Assembly (NCBI GenBank): GCA_965218205.1
Contig: OZ244590.1
Location: 1,488,001 to 1,552,000 of the forward strand
Origin: CBDDCA01 sp965218205
GTDB taxonomy: Bacteria > Spirochaetota > Spirochaetia > WTKD01 > G963693115
Direction: 5' to 3'
DNA length: 64,000 nt
The notes under the pieces were generated by a model. That model was not told the origin of the DNA and ran no database searches. It saw only the letters and a program-made list of their open reading frames with translations. Shown in pieces: positions 18,619 through 27,792 of the stretch; the first letter of the stretch is position 1; each line of letters begins with the position of its first letter. Position numbers and translations under genes: made by a program.

Positions 18619-19587
18619 ATGAAACAGTATATTGCAACCTTTGGTGAAATAGTAGTTGAAATTATGGCAACAGAAATAAACCAGAGTTTTCTTTCAGCTG
18701 GAACATTTACAGGCCCCTTTCCTAGCGGTGCACCAGCTATTTTTATTAACCAAGTGGCTCTTTTACAAGAGCCTGCTCGTATGTATTCTTGTATTGGCGA
18801 TGATAATTTTGGAACATGTGCTATCAATAGATTAGCTCAAAGTGGTGTCGATACATCCTGTATTAGTACTACACAAGAACGAGCAACAGGGGTAGCTTTT
18901 ATACGATACAATACAGATGGCTCACGAAATTTTATCTATCATATTGATACTGCTGCCTGTGGATTGCTCCATAAAGATGCTGTACCTACAACATTTTTTG
19001 ATAATGTTTCCTATCTGCATATTATGGGAACATCGTTATATAATCAAGCACTTATGGAACTTGCACTACACTGTGTTGATACTATCAAACAATCAGGAGG
19101 AAAAATTTCGTTTGATGCAAATATTCGTCCAGAGATTATTCGTGCTGACAAGAAAAAATTAGCATGCTTACGACATATAGCCAGCAAAAGCGATGTGTAT
19201 TTTGCAGGAGAAGATGAGAATCAATGGCTATTAGAAAATACACACACTACTCATGCACAATCTCATGAAGATTCCATTGTGCAATTTCTCTATTCCTGTG
19301 GCGTTTCAACAATTATTATAAAAAGAGCAGAAAAAGGAGCGACTGTCTATTGTAATCATAATGAAAGAGTAGATAAAAAAGCTATGCCTATAACAAGTAT
19401 TGATCCTACAGGAGCAGGCGATTGTTTTGCGGGTGCGTTTATCGCTGCAATCAATAAAGGAATACCTATACAGGAAGCTCTTGACTATGCAATTATAGCA
19501 GGAGCTATGGCAGTGTCAAAACAAGGACCGATGGAAGGAGCTATACATATTGATACTATGAAAAAATACTTGAGAAAATTACAGTAA
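18619..19587 (+). CDS. PfkB-family carbohydrate kinase (fructokinase-like)
   Basis: A ribokinase/PfkB-type sugar kinase, 322 residues. The N-terminal substrate region shows GPFPSGAPAIFINQVA and the C terminus DPTGAGDCFAGAF, which holds the anion hole and the catalytic Asp. It begins two bases after the preceding stop with no separate ribosome site, as expected for the last gene of a coupled operon. It would phosphorylate the ketose (for example fructose) made by the upstream dehydrogenases. Confidence 0.86.
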   Translation: MKQYIATFGEIVVEIMATEINQSFLSAGTFTGPFPSGAPAIFINQVALLQEPARMYSCIGDDNFGTCAINRLAQSGVDTSCISTTQERATGVAFIRYNTDGSRNFIYHIDTAACGLLHKDAVPTTFFDNVSYLHIMGTSLYNQALMELALHCVDTIKQSGGKISFDANIRPEIIRADKKKLACLRHIASKSDVYFAGEDENQWLLENTHTTHAQSHEDSIVQFLYSCGVSTIIIKRAEKGATVYCNHNERVDKKAMPITSIDPTGAGDCFAGAFIAAINKGIPIQEALDYAIIAGAMAVSKQGPMEGAIHIDTMKKYLRKLQ

Positions 19588-19602
19588 ATAGAAACGCTGT
19601 GT

Positions 19603-19821
19603 TTATTGCTTACATCCACCATCTTTTATACATAAAAACATTTTGATAGAACGAAATACACAATTATATTTTGGTATAAACTTTATTGTTAACACTCTTT
19701 GATAGCGAATATCAGTTTTATCACAACAAAATTCAAAGCTCTCATTTGCGTATGACTTAAATGTTTTTTCAATACACTCTTTATCATAGTATTCTAGAGC
19801 TATAGCTTCTCCTTCTACATA
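19603..19821 (-). other. In-frame open extension beyond the stop of the 19822 gene
   Basis: Directly after the TAA that ends the 213-residue gene, the same frame stays open for 72 codons (YVEGEAIALEYYDKECIEKT onward) to a TAA at 19603. No good start codon or ribosome site precedes it. It looks like the former C terminus of the upstream gene, split off by a nonsense mutation, or simply chance. Confidence 0.4.
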
Positions 19822-20463
19822 TTAGTGCTTTGCTATTTTAGCGAATCCTGCTCCTTTTGTGAAAGCAAAAGATTCTAATAAATCACTACTAGTATAATCC
19901 ATACCAATTTCGTTATTCAGAGAAAATAACTTGGGAGTAACTGCATATGCATTATTGCTTTTCTCTTCTTCTAAGGCTGTTATTGTTTCCTGTAGCCTCT
20001 TATTTTCTGCTTCAAGAGATTTTAATTTTTCTTGTATTCTTATTGTTCCTTTTAATTTATGAAAAGCAGTTACTTGTTCAAGTAAAGCATATAATTGACG
20101 ATACGGCTCTAACGAGTGAGTACTTATTCCAATTATCATAGAAAGTTCATGAAAAGAATATGATGATAAAAAATCATCAAGTAACACATGCAAATCCTTC
20201 TCTATATCTTCTTTTTTTTCAGATACACATGATACCCCTAAAGGTAACACCAATGTATAAAAATTTTCCATATCATATTTCATGGCATAGCTTAAGCAAG
20301 GAAAAGAAAATAAAAATTTCTTTTCTTCTCCTTCTATTTTCTTATCACAAAAAGAAGAACCAAAACCAATAATTTGTCTTATATCAAGCTCTTTACAGAG
20401 CTGTTTAATTCTCTTGTCAAAATAATCAGGATGATTTTCTTTCTTACTATTTCTACCAGCCAT
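19822..20463 (-). CDS. Hypothetical protein with a coiled-coil segment
   Basis: A 213-residue protein with no recognised family. It begins with a charged segment (MAGRNSKKENHPDYFDKRIK), has a mixed alpha/beta middle, and a heptad-like coiled coil near residues 145-175 (EKLKSLEAENKRLQETITAL). There is no signal peptide or membrane segment, so it is probably cytoplasmic. The ATG at 20463 lacks a clear ribosome site. The coding frame continues past its stop, so the gene may be truncated. It lies convergent to the polyol operon. Confidence 0.55.
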   Translation of the reverse strand: MAGRNSKKENHPDYFDKRIKQLCKELDIRQIIGFGSSFCDKKIEGEEKKFLFSFPCLSYAMKYDMENFYTLVLPLGVSCVSEKKEDIEKDLHVLLDDFLSSYSFHELSMIIGISTHSLEPYRQLYALLEQVTAFHKLKGTIRIQEKLKSLEAENKRLQETITALEEEKSNNAYAVTPKLFSLNNEIGMDYTSSDLLESFAFTKGAGFAKIAKH

Positions 20464-20520
20464 GTTATTATGGTAATATATCCCAATAATAATGTCAAAT
20501 ATATATGTTTACCACAATTA

Positions 20521-22056
20521 CTACTCTTTCCGCTCAATATACTGTGATATACTGGATATGTTTGCTACTAACTCCTCAGCACTTGAAAGATACGGAGAAA
20601 TAGTGCATGCTAACTTTGCATGAAGTAATGTTGCTATTGCTACCTGTTTCTGTATGCTTTCTGCATCAAGTCCAGGACCATGAATATCTGTGTTGCTCAT
20701 ACAATATGCTAAATAACTTGCCACTATTCCTGCAAGCACATCTCCGCTTCCTGCTTTTGCAAGTGCAGCATGACGCCCATCTACAATAAGCGGTACTGCA
20801 TCTTTATATACTATTGCGGTAACTGATTGCTTTGCTATCACTACTGCATTGTGGCGCATAGATACTGTATGTGCTGAATGCCATAGATTAGCATGCTGAA
20901 CAAAATCTGCATCAAGCATGCGCATTTCTCCTATATGAGGAGTAAGCACTAGTTTTGGAATCTGCTGTTCTTTCACAGCATGTCCATGTACGTATAATGT
21001 CAATCGTTCTAAATACGATAAACCATCAGCATCAATGACAGTCAGTGCATGTTTATGTACTATATCATCAATAAAAGAAATATCTCTCGTTGTTCCCCAA
21101 CCAGGACCAATAAGTGCCACATGAGGAGAGGGAATATTTTGTATTGATAGTCCTGTAATCACAGAAGGACAATACACACTCAGTCCCTGTGCTATATGCT
21201 CATCAACTACAGCGTATACCATACCAGCAAAAGACTGTGAAGCACTGCGTGCTGCTAAATAAGCAGCACCAGGCATCTCTTTGCTTCCTGCTGCTAACAA
21301 CACTACTCCCCGAGATCGCTTATATGTATCACAAGACATTGCTGGCATAAGCAGAGAAATATCACTCTCTTCTACTATATAAGCACTTGCTTTTGATGCG
21401 TCTAACACTTGTTGAGGAAACCCTGGATTTTCCACAATGATAGTACCGCACCGTGTGCGATTATGCGGATAATACATTGCCATCTTTGCAAGACCAAAGC
21501 TCACTGTAACATCGGCCTGTATGACAGATGAAGATACTAATGATTGTTGCTTTCCTTCCCATTGTTCTAATATACCACTAGGAATATCCACAGCCAGCTT
21601 TTTTGCGTTACTTTCATTTACACAAGAAACTACATCTTGGTATTGTAGAGGACGATTTATCCCTACCCCTGCTATACCATCTACTATCCAATCATGAGCA
21701 TCAAGAGATGCAATCTGTTGTAACATTAGTTCCAACGAAAGTATAGGACAATTAAGCGATACTAACATATCATGTTGTATGCATGCAAGCCGACTTTTTG
21801 GCTTGCTTACAAAACTTACACTTATATCATATCCCTTATTAAAAAGCGTGCGCGCAAGCACCTGTGCATCTCCCCCATTATTTCCACTCCCACATAACAC
21901 ACATATTTTTCTTTTCTTATTATCTAGCTCTTTCTCTAAAAGTCTTACCAGTATATTTCCTGCCTGTTCCATAAGTACTATATCAGGTATGGCATATTTT
22001 TCTTGACTAATACTGTCGATATTTTGAGCACTATGATATGATATTAGCTTTTGCAT
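20521..22056 (-). CDS. nnr: Bifunctional NAD(P)H-hydrate epimerase/dehydratase
   Basis: Repairs NADHX and NADPHX, damaged hydrated cofactors. The N-terminal half (about residues 1-215) is a YjeF_N epimerase with MEQAGN and CGSGNNGGDAQVLARTL. The C-terminal half is the ribokinase-like ADP-dependent dehydratase, with GPGWG, VIDADGL, LTPHIGEM and ALAKAGSGDVLAGI. The 511 residues match the fused bacterial enzyme. An AAGGAAG ribosome site precedes the ATG, nine bases after the stop of the upstream lipoprotein gene, so the two are probably cotranscribed. Confidence 0.92.
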   Translation of the reverse strand: MQKLISYHSAQNIDSISQEKYAIPDIVLMEQAGNILVRLLEKELDNKKRKICVLCGSGNNGGDAQVLARTLFNKGYDISVSFVSKPKSRLACIQHDMLVSLNCPILSLELMLQQIASLDAHDWIVDGIAGVGINRPLQYQDVVSCVNESNAKKLAVDIPSGILEQWEGKQQSLVSSSVIQADVTVSFGLAKMAMYYPHNRTRCGTIIVENPGFPQQVLDASKASAYIVEESDISLLMPAMSCDTYKRSRGVVLLAAGSKEMPGAAYLAARSASQSFAGMVYAVVDEHIAQGLSVYCPSVITGLSIQNIPSPHVALIGPGWGTTRDISFIDDIVHKHALTVIDADGLSYLERLTLYVHGHAVKEQQIPKLVLTPHIGEMRMLDADFVQHANLWHSAHTVSMRHNAVVIAKQSVTAIVYKDAVPLIVDGRHAALAKAGSGDVLAGIVASYLAYCMSNTDIHGPGLDAESIQKQVAIATLLHAKLACTISPYLSSAEELVANISSISQYIERKE

Positions 22057-22065
22057 TCTACTTCC

Positions 22066-23199
22066 TTACTGAGATATACTTGTTTTCCACCAGTACACAC
22101 TTGCCTGATTTTCTTCCAGAAACAAGGCAGACAAAAACCCATCTTTTGATATATTATACTCTGCGAAAACAAACTCTATATCGGGTAAAACAGGAATAAT
22201 TATATTTTCTATATTTCCTTTTTTGTCAAACACAAGTACATTTGGAGCATTGTTAGACAGAGTGGCATCTTCACCTACTCCATAGCTAAAAAAAACAAGG
22301 CGTGATTTTTCATCCGCAAATTGTAACTCCAATGACTCTGTAGGAGAAAAAGAGAGTTTTATATAATCAGTATACTCTCCTGTTTGTAAATCTAGTGTAT
22401 AAATAAGTGAATCAAAAAAATCTATACTTGTAGTTACTTCTGAATTACTCTCTTTTTCATAGGTATAATAATCAACTTGTACTAACAATGCGTCAACATT
22501 AAAAGAAGCCACTACTTTATTGATAACTCCATATATATATTGATCTGAAGCATTGATTGCTAAAGGATATTTTGGATACAAAGAAGAGGAAAAATATGTT
22601 CTATTTTCAAGCCTACCATTATTATTGAATACATACATAACTTTCCCATTTTTTTCTGAACTAAAAATGGCTATGGTATCTTCAATAAGTATATCAATGG
22701 CAAGTATAGAAAAAAAATCATAATTTTTCTGCCCTTCTCTCCCAATGTGTAGTGTGTTTCCATCGACAGAATATGCAAATAACTGAGAAAGTGCTTGTTC
22801 CATATCATTTATCGGAACATAAGAGGAAACATCATCGCTAGAGAGAGCATTTGCAAAAATAATACGCTCATTACTATCAACTGCAAGTAAAGTAATGTTA
22901 CCTATATCATTATTAAGTACAGCATTATCTATCGTATTCAACAATACTCCATTAGAAGAAAATTTCATAATTCTATTTCCATTAGCAATAAAAAAAATGT
23001 TATTGTTCATAGTTATTGTACTAGGATTATATTGATAAAAATCTCTTCCCCAACTCTGAAATTCTCCATCCAATACTCCAATCGGCATAGAAAAAGCAAA
23101 GTTTGCAGAATAGAATGTATTTTTCTGACAAGAAATAAATAGGGTAATAACAATACAGATGCTACTCACTATACGAAATACATATAAAAATCTCTTCAT
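22066..23199 (-). CDS. Putative lipoprotein, beta-propeller-like
   Basis: A 377-residue exported protein with a signal peptide ending in LFISC (lipobox). The rest is beta-rich with recurring short blocks such as NRIMKFSSNGVLLNTID, LLAVDSNERIIFANA and VLVFDKKGNIENI that suggest propeller blades. Similar proteins of unknown function are known from spirochaetes. It lies upstream of nnr on the same strand and divergent to secA, whose promoter shares the 60-base gap. Function unknown. Confidence 0.65.
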   Translation of the reverse strand: MKRFLYVFRIVSSICIVITLFISCQKNTFYSANFAFSMPIGVLDGEFQSWGRDFYQYNPSTITMNNNIFFIANGNRIMKFSSNGVLLNTIDNAVLNNDIGNITLLAVDSNERIIFANALSSDDVSSYVPINDMEQALSQLFAYSVDGNTLHIGREGQKNYDFFSILAIDILIEDTIAIFSSEKNGKVMYVFNNNGRLENRTYFSSSLYPKYPLAINASDQYIYGVINKVVASFNVDALLVQVDYYTYEKESNSEVTTSIDFFDSLIYTLDLQTGEYTDYIKLSFSPTESLELQFADEKSRLVFFSYGVGEDATLSNNAPNVLVFDKKGNIENIIIPVLPDIEFVFAEYNISKDGFLSALFLEENQASVYWWKTSISQ

Positions 23200-23223
23200 A
23201 TACTTTTTTCATAATATCATATT

Positions 23224-23253
23224 TTGTAATAAATATACTATTTAGAGTATAAT
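23224..23253 (+). promoter_or_regulatory. Probable secA promoter giving a leaderless transcript
   Basis: TTGTAA (23224-23229), an 18-base spacer and a perfect TATAAT (23248-23253). Only seven bases separate the -10 box from the secA ATG, so transcription would begin at or next to the start codon. No Shine-Dalgarno sequence is present. Confidence 0.6.
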
Positions 23254-23260
23254 AGTAGTA

Positions 23261-25984
23261 ATGTTTGGATTATTCAGTAAAAACAATGCAATTCCTCGAA
23301 AAAGCATGCAAGAGATACGCTCAATTTTTCACTATTTAGCAAAAATCAATACATTAGAATCATGGGCACGTTCATTACCTTCTACACAGTTTCCAGAAGA
23401 GACACAAAAACTCATAGAGGCAATACAAAAAAAAGAGAAAACACTTGACTCAGTGATACCTACTGCGTTTGCATTAGTACGTGAAGCAGCACGAAGAGTA
23501 CTTGGAGAACGTATGTTTAATGTACAGATCCTTGGTGCAATTATTTTACATCAAGGACGTATATCAGAAATGAAAACAGGAGAAGGAAAAACGCTTACTT
23601 GTACAGCTGCAGCATACTTAAATAGCCTGAGCAATAACCCTGTTCATATCGTAACTGTAAACGATTATCTTGCTAAAAGAGATGCAGAGTGGATGGAACC
23701 TATATTCTCTTTTTTAGGGCGAACAGTAGGATACATTATCCCTAGTTTAGGACTAGACATTAAGCGAGAAATGTATAGCCGTGATATTGTCTATGCAACA
23801 AATAATGAACTTGGATTTGATTATTTACGAGATAATTTACGAGCTACAAAAGAAAAGCTCCTTGAACGAGGATACCATTATTGTATTATTGACGAAGTTG
23901 ATTCCATCCTTATTGACGAAGCACGAACTCCATTGATTATATCAGGACAAGCAAGCGATGATACCATTAAATTTAAGCATTCTAATAGCGTTATAGGATA
24001 TCTGAGTGAATGTAAAAAAGATCCAAAAACAAATGAATATCCAGAAGATGAGCAATTAAGTGGAGATTACAAGCTACAAGAAAAAAACAAGAGCATTTCT
24101 TTTACTACAGAAGGCATACAAAAAATTGAAAAACTTTTGAAACAACATAGTTATATCAATGGATCTTTACAGGATATTGAAAATTTTGAATACATACATT
24201 ATGTAACTCAATCCTTAAAAGCACATACATTATTTCATAAAGATGTTGACTATATTGTAAATGATAATAAAGTAGAAATTGTTGATGAATTTACAGGACG
24301 TGTCTTAAGTGGGCGAAGATACTCTGATGGACTTCATCAAGCTATAGAAGCAAAAGAAGGCATTCGAGTAGCGTTACAAAATAAAACTCTTGCAGCAATT
24401 ACATTTCAAAATTTCTTTAAGATGTATACAAAACTCTCAGGAATGACAGGGACTGCCGCTACAGAAGAAAAAGAATTCTTAAATATATATGGACTTGATG
24501 TAGTAGAGCTTCCTACAAATAAACCTGTTATTCGAGACGATAGACAAGACTTGATTTTTGTTAACGAAGAGGCAAAATTACAAGCAATCGTACATGAAAT
24601 AGAACAAGTACATCAGACAGGACAACCTCTGTTAATAGGCACGGCATCTATAGAAAACTCCGAAAAATTAAGCCGTTTACTTGAAAAGAGGAAAATGAAA
24701 CATAATGTGCTTAATGCGAAAAACCACGAACATGAAGCCTTCATTATTGCTGAAGCAGGAAGTATTTCTGCCATAACTATTGCAACCAATATGGCAGGAC
24801 GAGGAACTGATATAAAACTTGGTGGTAATCTTGATTATAAAATACAGAAGGCTATACAACCAGATATGTCAGAACAAGAACAAGAATATACTAAAAGACA
24901 AGTATATGAAGCATGGAAAAAAAGCTATCAACAAGTAACAGATTTAGGTGGACTATATGTACTAGGAACTGAACGCCATGAATCACGAAGAATAGATAAC
25001 CAACTACGAGGAAGAAGTGGACGTCAAGGCGATCCTGGAGTATCTCAGTTTTATCTTTCCTTAGATGATCAGTTATTACAATTATTTGGAAAAGGGATAC
25101 ATCATCTAAAAAATCTCATGGTAAAAACTATGGACGAATCTGAACCTCTTTTTCATCCTCTTATTACTCGTACTATGCAACGGGCGCAAAAAAATGTCGA
25201 AGATAGAAATTTTGAAATTAGAAAGCATTTACTTGACTTTGATTCTGTTCTCAATCAACAAAGAATTATTATATACAAAGAACGCGAAAAAATACTTTAT
25301 AGTGAACATTTAATAGAACGCTTAAAAAAGAATATTGAGGCACTTTTAGAGCCATATAAGAACACAGAAAAACAAGATTTACATACTGCAGTACAAGATA
25401 TAAAAACAAATTATTTAGTGCAGCAAGAATTACATCACTATACTTCGGCACAAGACATTATATCTGCCTTGTATCATGATATAGAACATAAAGAGAGTCT
25501 TGTTGGAAAACAATATTTTAATGAGCTAATAAAAACACTCTATTTACAGAACATTGATACACAATGGCAAAATCATATTGCCAATTTAGATGAGCTTCGC
25601 CAAGCTGTATATCTACGCAGTTATGCACAAAAAAATCCTCTTTTAGAATATAAACTTGAAGGATCGAAAGCATTTAATGCTATGTTTGAATCTATTTCTC
25701 AGACTATTTTACGAACTTTTTTAGGCATGCACATAAATGAGAAAGAAGCTGCTAACGCCCCATTAACAGTAGGATTTTCCCATAATACACAATTACACAC
25801 ACAGCATCAAACTATGTCACTCTTTCAAGGACAATCAAACACACCTGCACAAACCTCTACAGCACAAAGAAAAAAACAATCAACTATAGCACAAGTAGTA
25901 AGAACAGAAAAAGTTGGACGAAACGAGCCTTGCCCTTGTGGAAGTGGAAAAAAATACAAACATTGTCATGGTGCAGTCAACTAA
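23261..25984 (+). CDS. secA: Preprotein translocase ATPase SecA
   Basis: The motor that pushes unfolded precursors through SecYEG, here essential for exporting the many lipoproteins. It has 907 residues. Motifs: Walker A MKTGEGKT near residue 105; TVNDYLAKRDAEWM; DEVDSILIDEARTPLI (Walker B and substrate region); TNMAGRGTDIKLGG; GRSGRQGDPG; and a C-terminal zinc motif CPCGSGKKYKHCHG that binds SecB or ribosomes. The gene stands alone. It lacks a ribosome site and follows a -10 box by seven bases, so translation is probably leaderless. Confidence 0.97.
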   Translation: MFGLFSKNNAIPRKSMQEIRSIFHYLAKINTLESWARSLPSTQFPEETQKLIEAIQKKEKTLDSVIPTAFALVREAARRVLGERMFNVQILGAIILHQGRISEMKTGEGKTLTCTAAAYLNSLSNNPVHIVTVNDYLAKRDAEWMEPIFSFLGRTVGYIIPSLGLDIKREMYSRDIVYATNNELGFDYLRDNLRATKEKLLERGYHYCIIDEVDSILIDEARTPLIISGQASDDTIKFKHSNSVIGYLSECKKDPKTNEYPEDEQLSGDYKLQEKNKSISFTTEGIQKIEKLLKQHSYINGSLQDIENFEYIHYVTQSLKAHTLFHKDVDYIVNDNKVEIVDEFTGRVLSGRRYSDGLHQAIEAKEGIRVALQNKTLAAITFQNFFKMYTKLSGMTGTAATEEKEFLNIYGLDVVELPTNKPVIRDDRQDLIFVNEEAKLQAIVHEIEQVHQTGQPLLIGTASIENSEKLSRLLEKRKMKHNVLNAKNHEHEAFIIAEAGSISAITIATNMAGRGTDIKLGGNLDYKIQKAIQPDMSEQEQEYTKRQVYEAWKKSYQQVTDLGGLYVLGTERHESRRIDNQLRGRSGRQGDPGVSQFYLSLDDQLLQLFGKGIHHLKNLMVKTMDESEPLFHPLITRTMQRAQKNVEDRNFEIRKHLLDFDSVLNQQRIIIYKEREKILYSEHLIERLKKNIEALLEPYKNTEKQDLHTAVQDIKTNYLVQQELHHYTSAQDIISALYHDIEHKESLVGKQYFNELIKTLYLQNIDTQWQNHIANLDELRQAVYLRSYAQKNPLLEYKLEGSKAFNAMFESISQTILRTFLGMHINEKEAANAPLTVGFSHNTQLHTQHQTMSLFQGQSNTPAQTSTAQRKKQSTIAQVVRTEKVGRNEPCPCGSGKKYKHCHGAVN

Positions 25985-26183
25985 AGACTCAATATACTAA
26001 AGTAACAGCACACTAAAACAGAACAAGATACACTACCATTTTCCTCATATTTCTTATATGTTACTATATACTTATATCTCTTTTTATATATATTTATACG
26101 ATTTTATAAAAAACATTGCAATTTTTTTTCAATAGTTGCGTATTATATAGTAGAAGAGAACGGTGCAGTAAAAACTAAAATAC

Positions 26184-26759
26184 ATGGATAATAAAGACTA
26201 TACAGACCAACAGCTTGTAACAAAAGCACTAGAAAATGTAGATTTTTTTTCTAGCATAATTGAAAGGTATGAGAAAATGATGTTACGTTATATATATAGA
26301 ATATCTTCCTTTCCAATAGAACAGTGCGAAGAAATACTACAAGACGCTTTCTTAAAAGTATGGAAATCATTAAACGAATATGATCCTTCGTTATCATTTA
26401 GTAGCTGGTTGTACCGTATAGTATATACAAGTACTATTTCATACTGGAGAAAAGAAAAAAAGCATTTACAAAATATATTGTATAGCGAAATATCTATTGA
26501 AGATTATTCAAGCATGAAAAATCTTGATGATGAAATTTTTAGAAAATTTGAAAACGAACAGATTAAGCAAGCATTACAACAGCTTCCTATTGAATGGAGA
26601 GAAATATTAGTGCTCCGTTACTGGGAAACAAAAAGCTATGAAGAAATATCTGATATTGTAAAAAAACCAAAAAGCACCGTAGCCACGCATATAAAAAGAG
26701 CAAAAGAAAAGCTAAAAAAAGCGTTACTGAAATTAAGGGATGAACAACATGGAACATAA
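26184..26759 (+). CDS. ECF-type RNA polymerase sigma factor
   Basis: A 191-residue sigma-70 family factor with regions 2 and 4 only. Region 2 is visible as EEILQDAFLKVWKSL and FSSWLYRIVYTSTISYWRK; region 4 as LPIEWREILVLRYWETKSYE and KKPKSTVATHIKRAKEKL, a helix-turn-helix. It directs polymerase to a stress or envelope regulon. The next gene overlaps its end and encodes a membrane protein, as expected for a sigma/anti-sigma pair. No ribosome site is seen at the ATG. Confidence 0.9.
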   Translation: MDNKDYTDQQLVTKALENVDFFSSIIERYEKMMLRYIYRISSFPIEQCEEILQDAFLKVWKSLNEYDPSLSFSSWLYRIVYTSTISYWRKEKKHLQNILYSEISIEDYSSMKNLDDEIFRKFENEQIKQALQQLPIEWREILVLRYWETKSYEEISDIVKKPKSTVATHIKRAKEKLKKALLKLRDEQHGT

Positions 26760-27732
26760 GAATAATAATACAAAAGAAAACAAAGCAACTGCTTTACATA
26801 ATACTACTGGCAATATCAAAAAAAAAGTAATAGAACATATCAAAAAAGAGAACATTAAACCACAACCAAAAGCATACTTTAAGATAAAGAATATTCTCTT
26901 TTGGGTATTATTGTCAGTTTCCATTATTATAGGAATACTAGCAACAGGCATGCTATTTTATTTCAAAAAAACACTTGAGGATTATTTTTTTACTGATCTT
27001 AGATTTCAAAATAAATTACAATTTCTTTCTATAAGTGTACCTGTTTTCTGGATTGTATCTCTCATTCTATCATTGTATGGAATCGTGAAAGGATATCGTA
27101 ATACAAAAAATGGATATAAAATACCAAACTTTATCTTAATTATTCTCATAAGCTCTTTACTGTTAATCATAGGAACACACAATACTATTACCACACTACT
27201 CGAAAAAATGGATAGAAGATTTCATTTTTTACCAAGATATATGAAAATAAGAGCCCGTAATGAACAAAATTGGATGTCACCGCATAGAGGCCTTATTGCA
27301 GGAAGAATTATTAGTATTAACAAAGAAACACACACTATTACCATTACTCTTCTGAACAAAGAACAATGGGACATACATATATCGGATATACAACATTTCT
27401 CAGACAAATTTTATCATTGTAGAAAACAGCCAGAAAAAAACCATCAATCTTTTACGCAGAAACAACAAAGAACACAGCAACACTGTAACGCTACAAAAAA
27501 AGATACATATCATAGCTCTACTATCCTTGATATTCTTGCTACAATACTGATTGATAAAGAGACAGTATTTATTCGTGCAGAAGGACAGGTGATAGGTGAT
27601 TTACAGTTTAAGGCCGAAAAGCTATTTCCTGCATTTTATAATCAGCCCTATGATCATCCTGACGATATTGGGTTTCCTTGCCATACAAAACCACATCCTC
27701 GAAACAAGGAACCTCCGCTTTATTGTAACTAA
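26749..27732 (+). CDS. Membrane protein overlapping the sigma gene, possible anti-sigma factor
   Basis: About 327 residues. A charged N-terminal segment of about 45 residues, which could be cytoplasmic and contact the sigma factor, is followed by about three hydrophobic helices (residues 45-150). The C-terminal part has a beta-rich block (GRIISINKETHTITITLL), resembling small OB-like DUF5666 domains, then a histidine-rich stretch. The ATG at 26749 has AAGGGA at the right distance and overlaps the sigma gene by 11 bases; an ATG three codons earlier is less well placed. No classic zinc anti-sigma motif (HxxxCxxC) is present, so the role is inferred from position only. Confidence 0.6.
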   Translation: MEHKNNNTKENKATALHNTTGNIKKKVIEHIKKENIKPQPKAYFKIKNILFWVLLSVSIIIGILATGMLFYFKKTLEDYFFTDLRFQNKLQFLSISVPVFWIVSLILSLYGIVKGYRNTKNGYKIPNFILIILISSLLLIIGTHNTITTLLEKMDRRFHFLPRYMKIRARNEQNWMSPHRGLIAGRIISINKETHTITITLLNKEQWDIHISDIQHFSDKFYHCRKQPEKNHQSFTQKQQRTQQHCNATKKDTYHSSTILDILATILIDKETVFIRAEGQVIGDLQFKAEKLFPAFYNQPYDHPDDIGFPCHTKPHPRNKEPPLYCN

Positions 27733-27792
27733 CAAAAACATTATTTCATAGTATAAAATAGAAAAAAATATAATAATAAAGGAGAAAAATAT

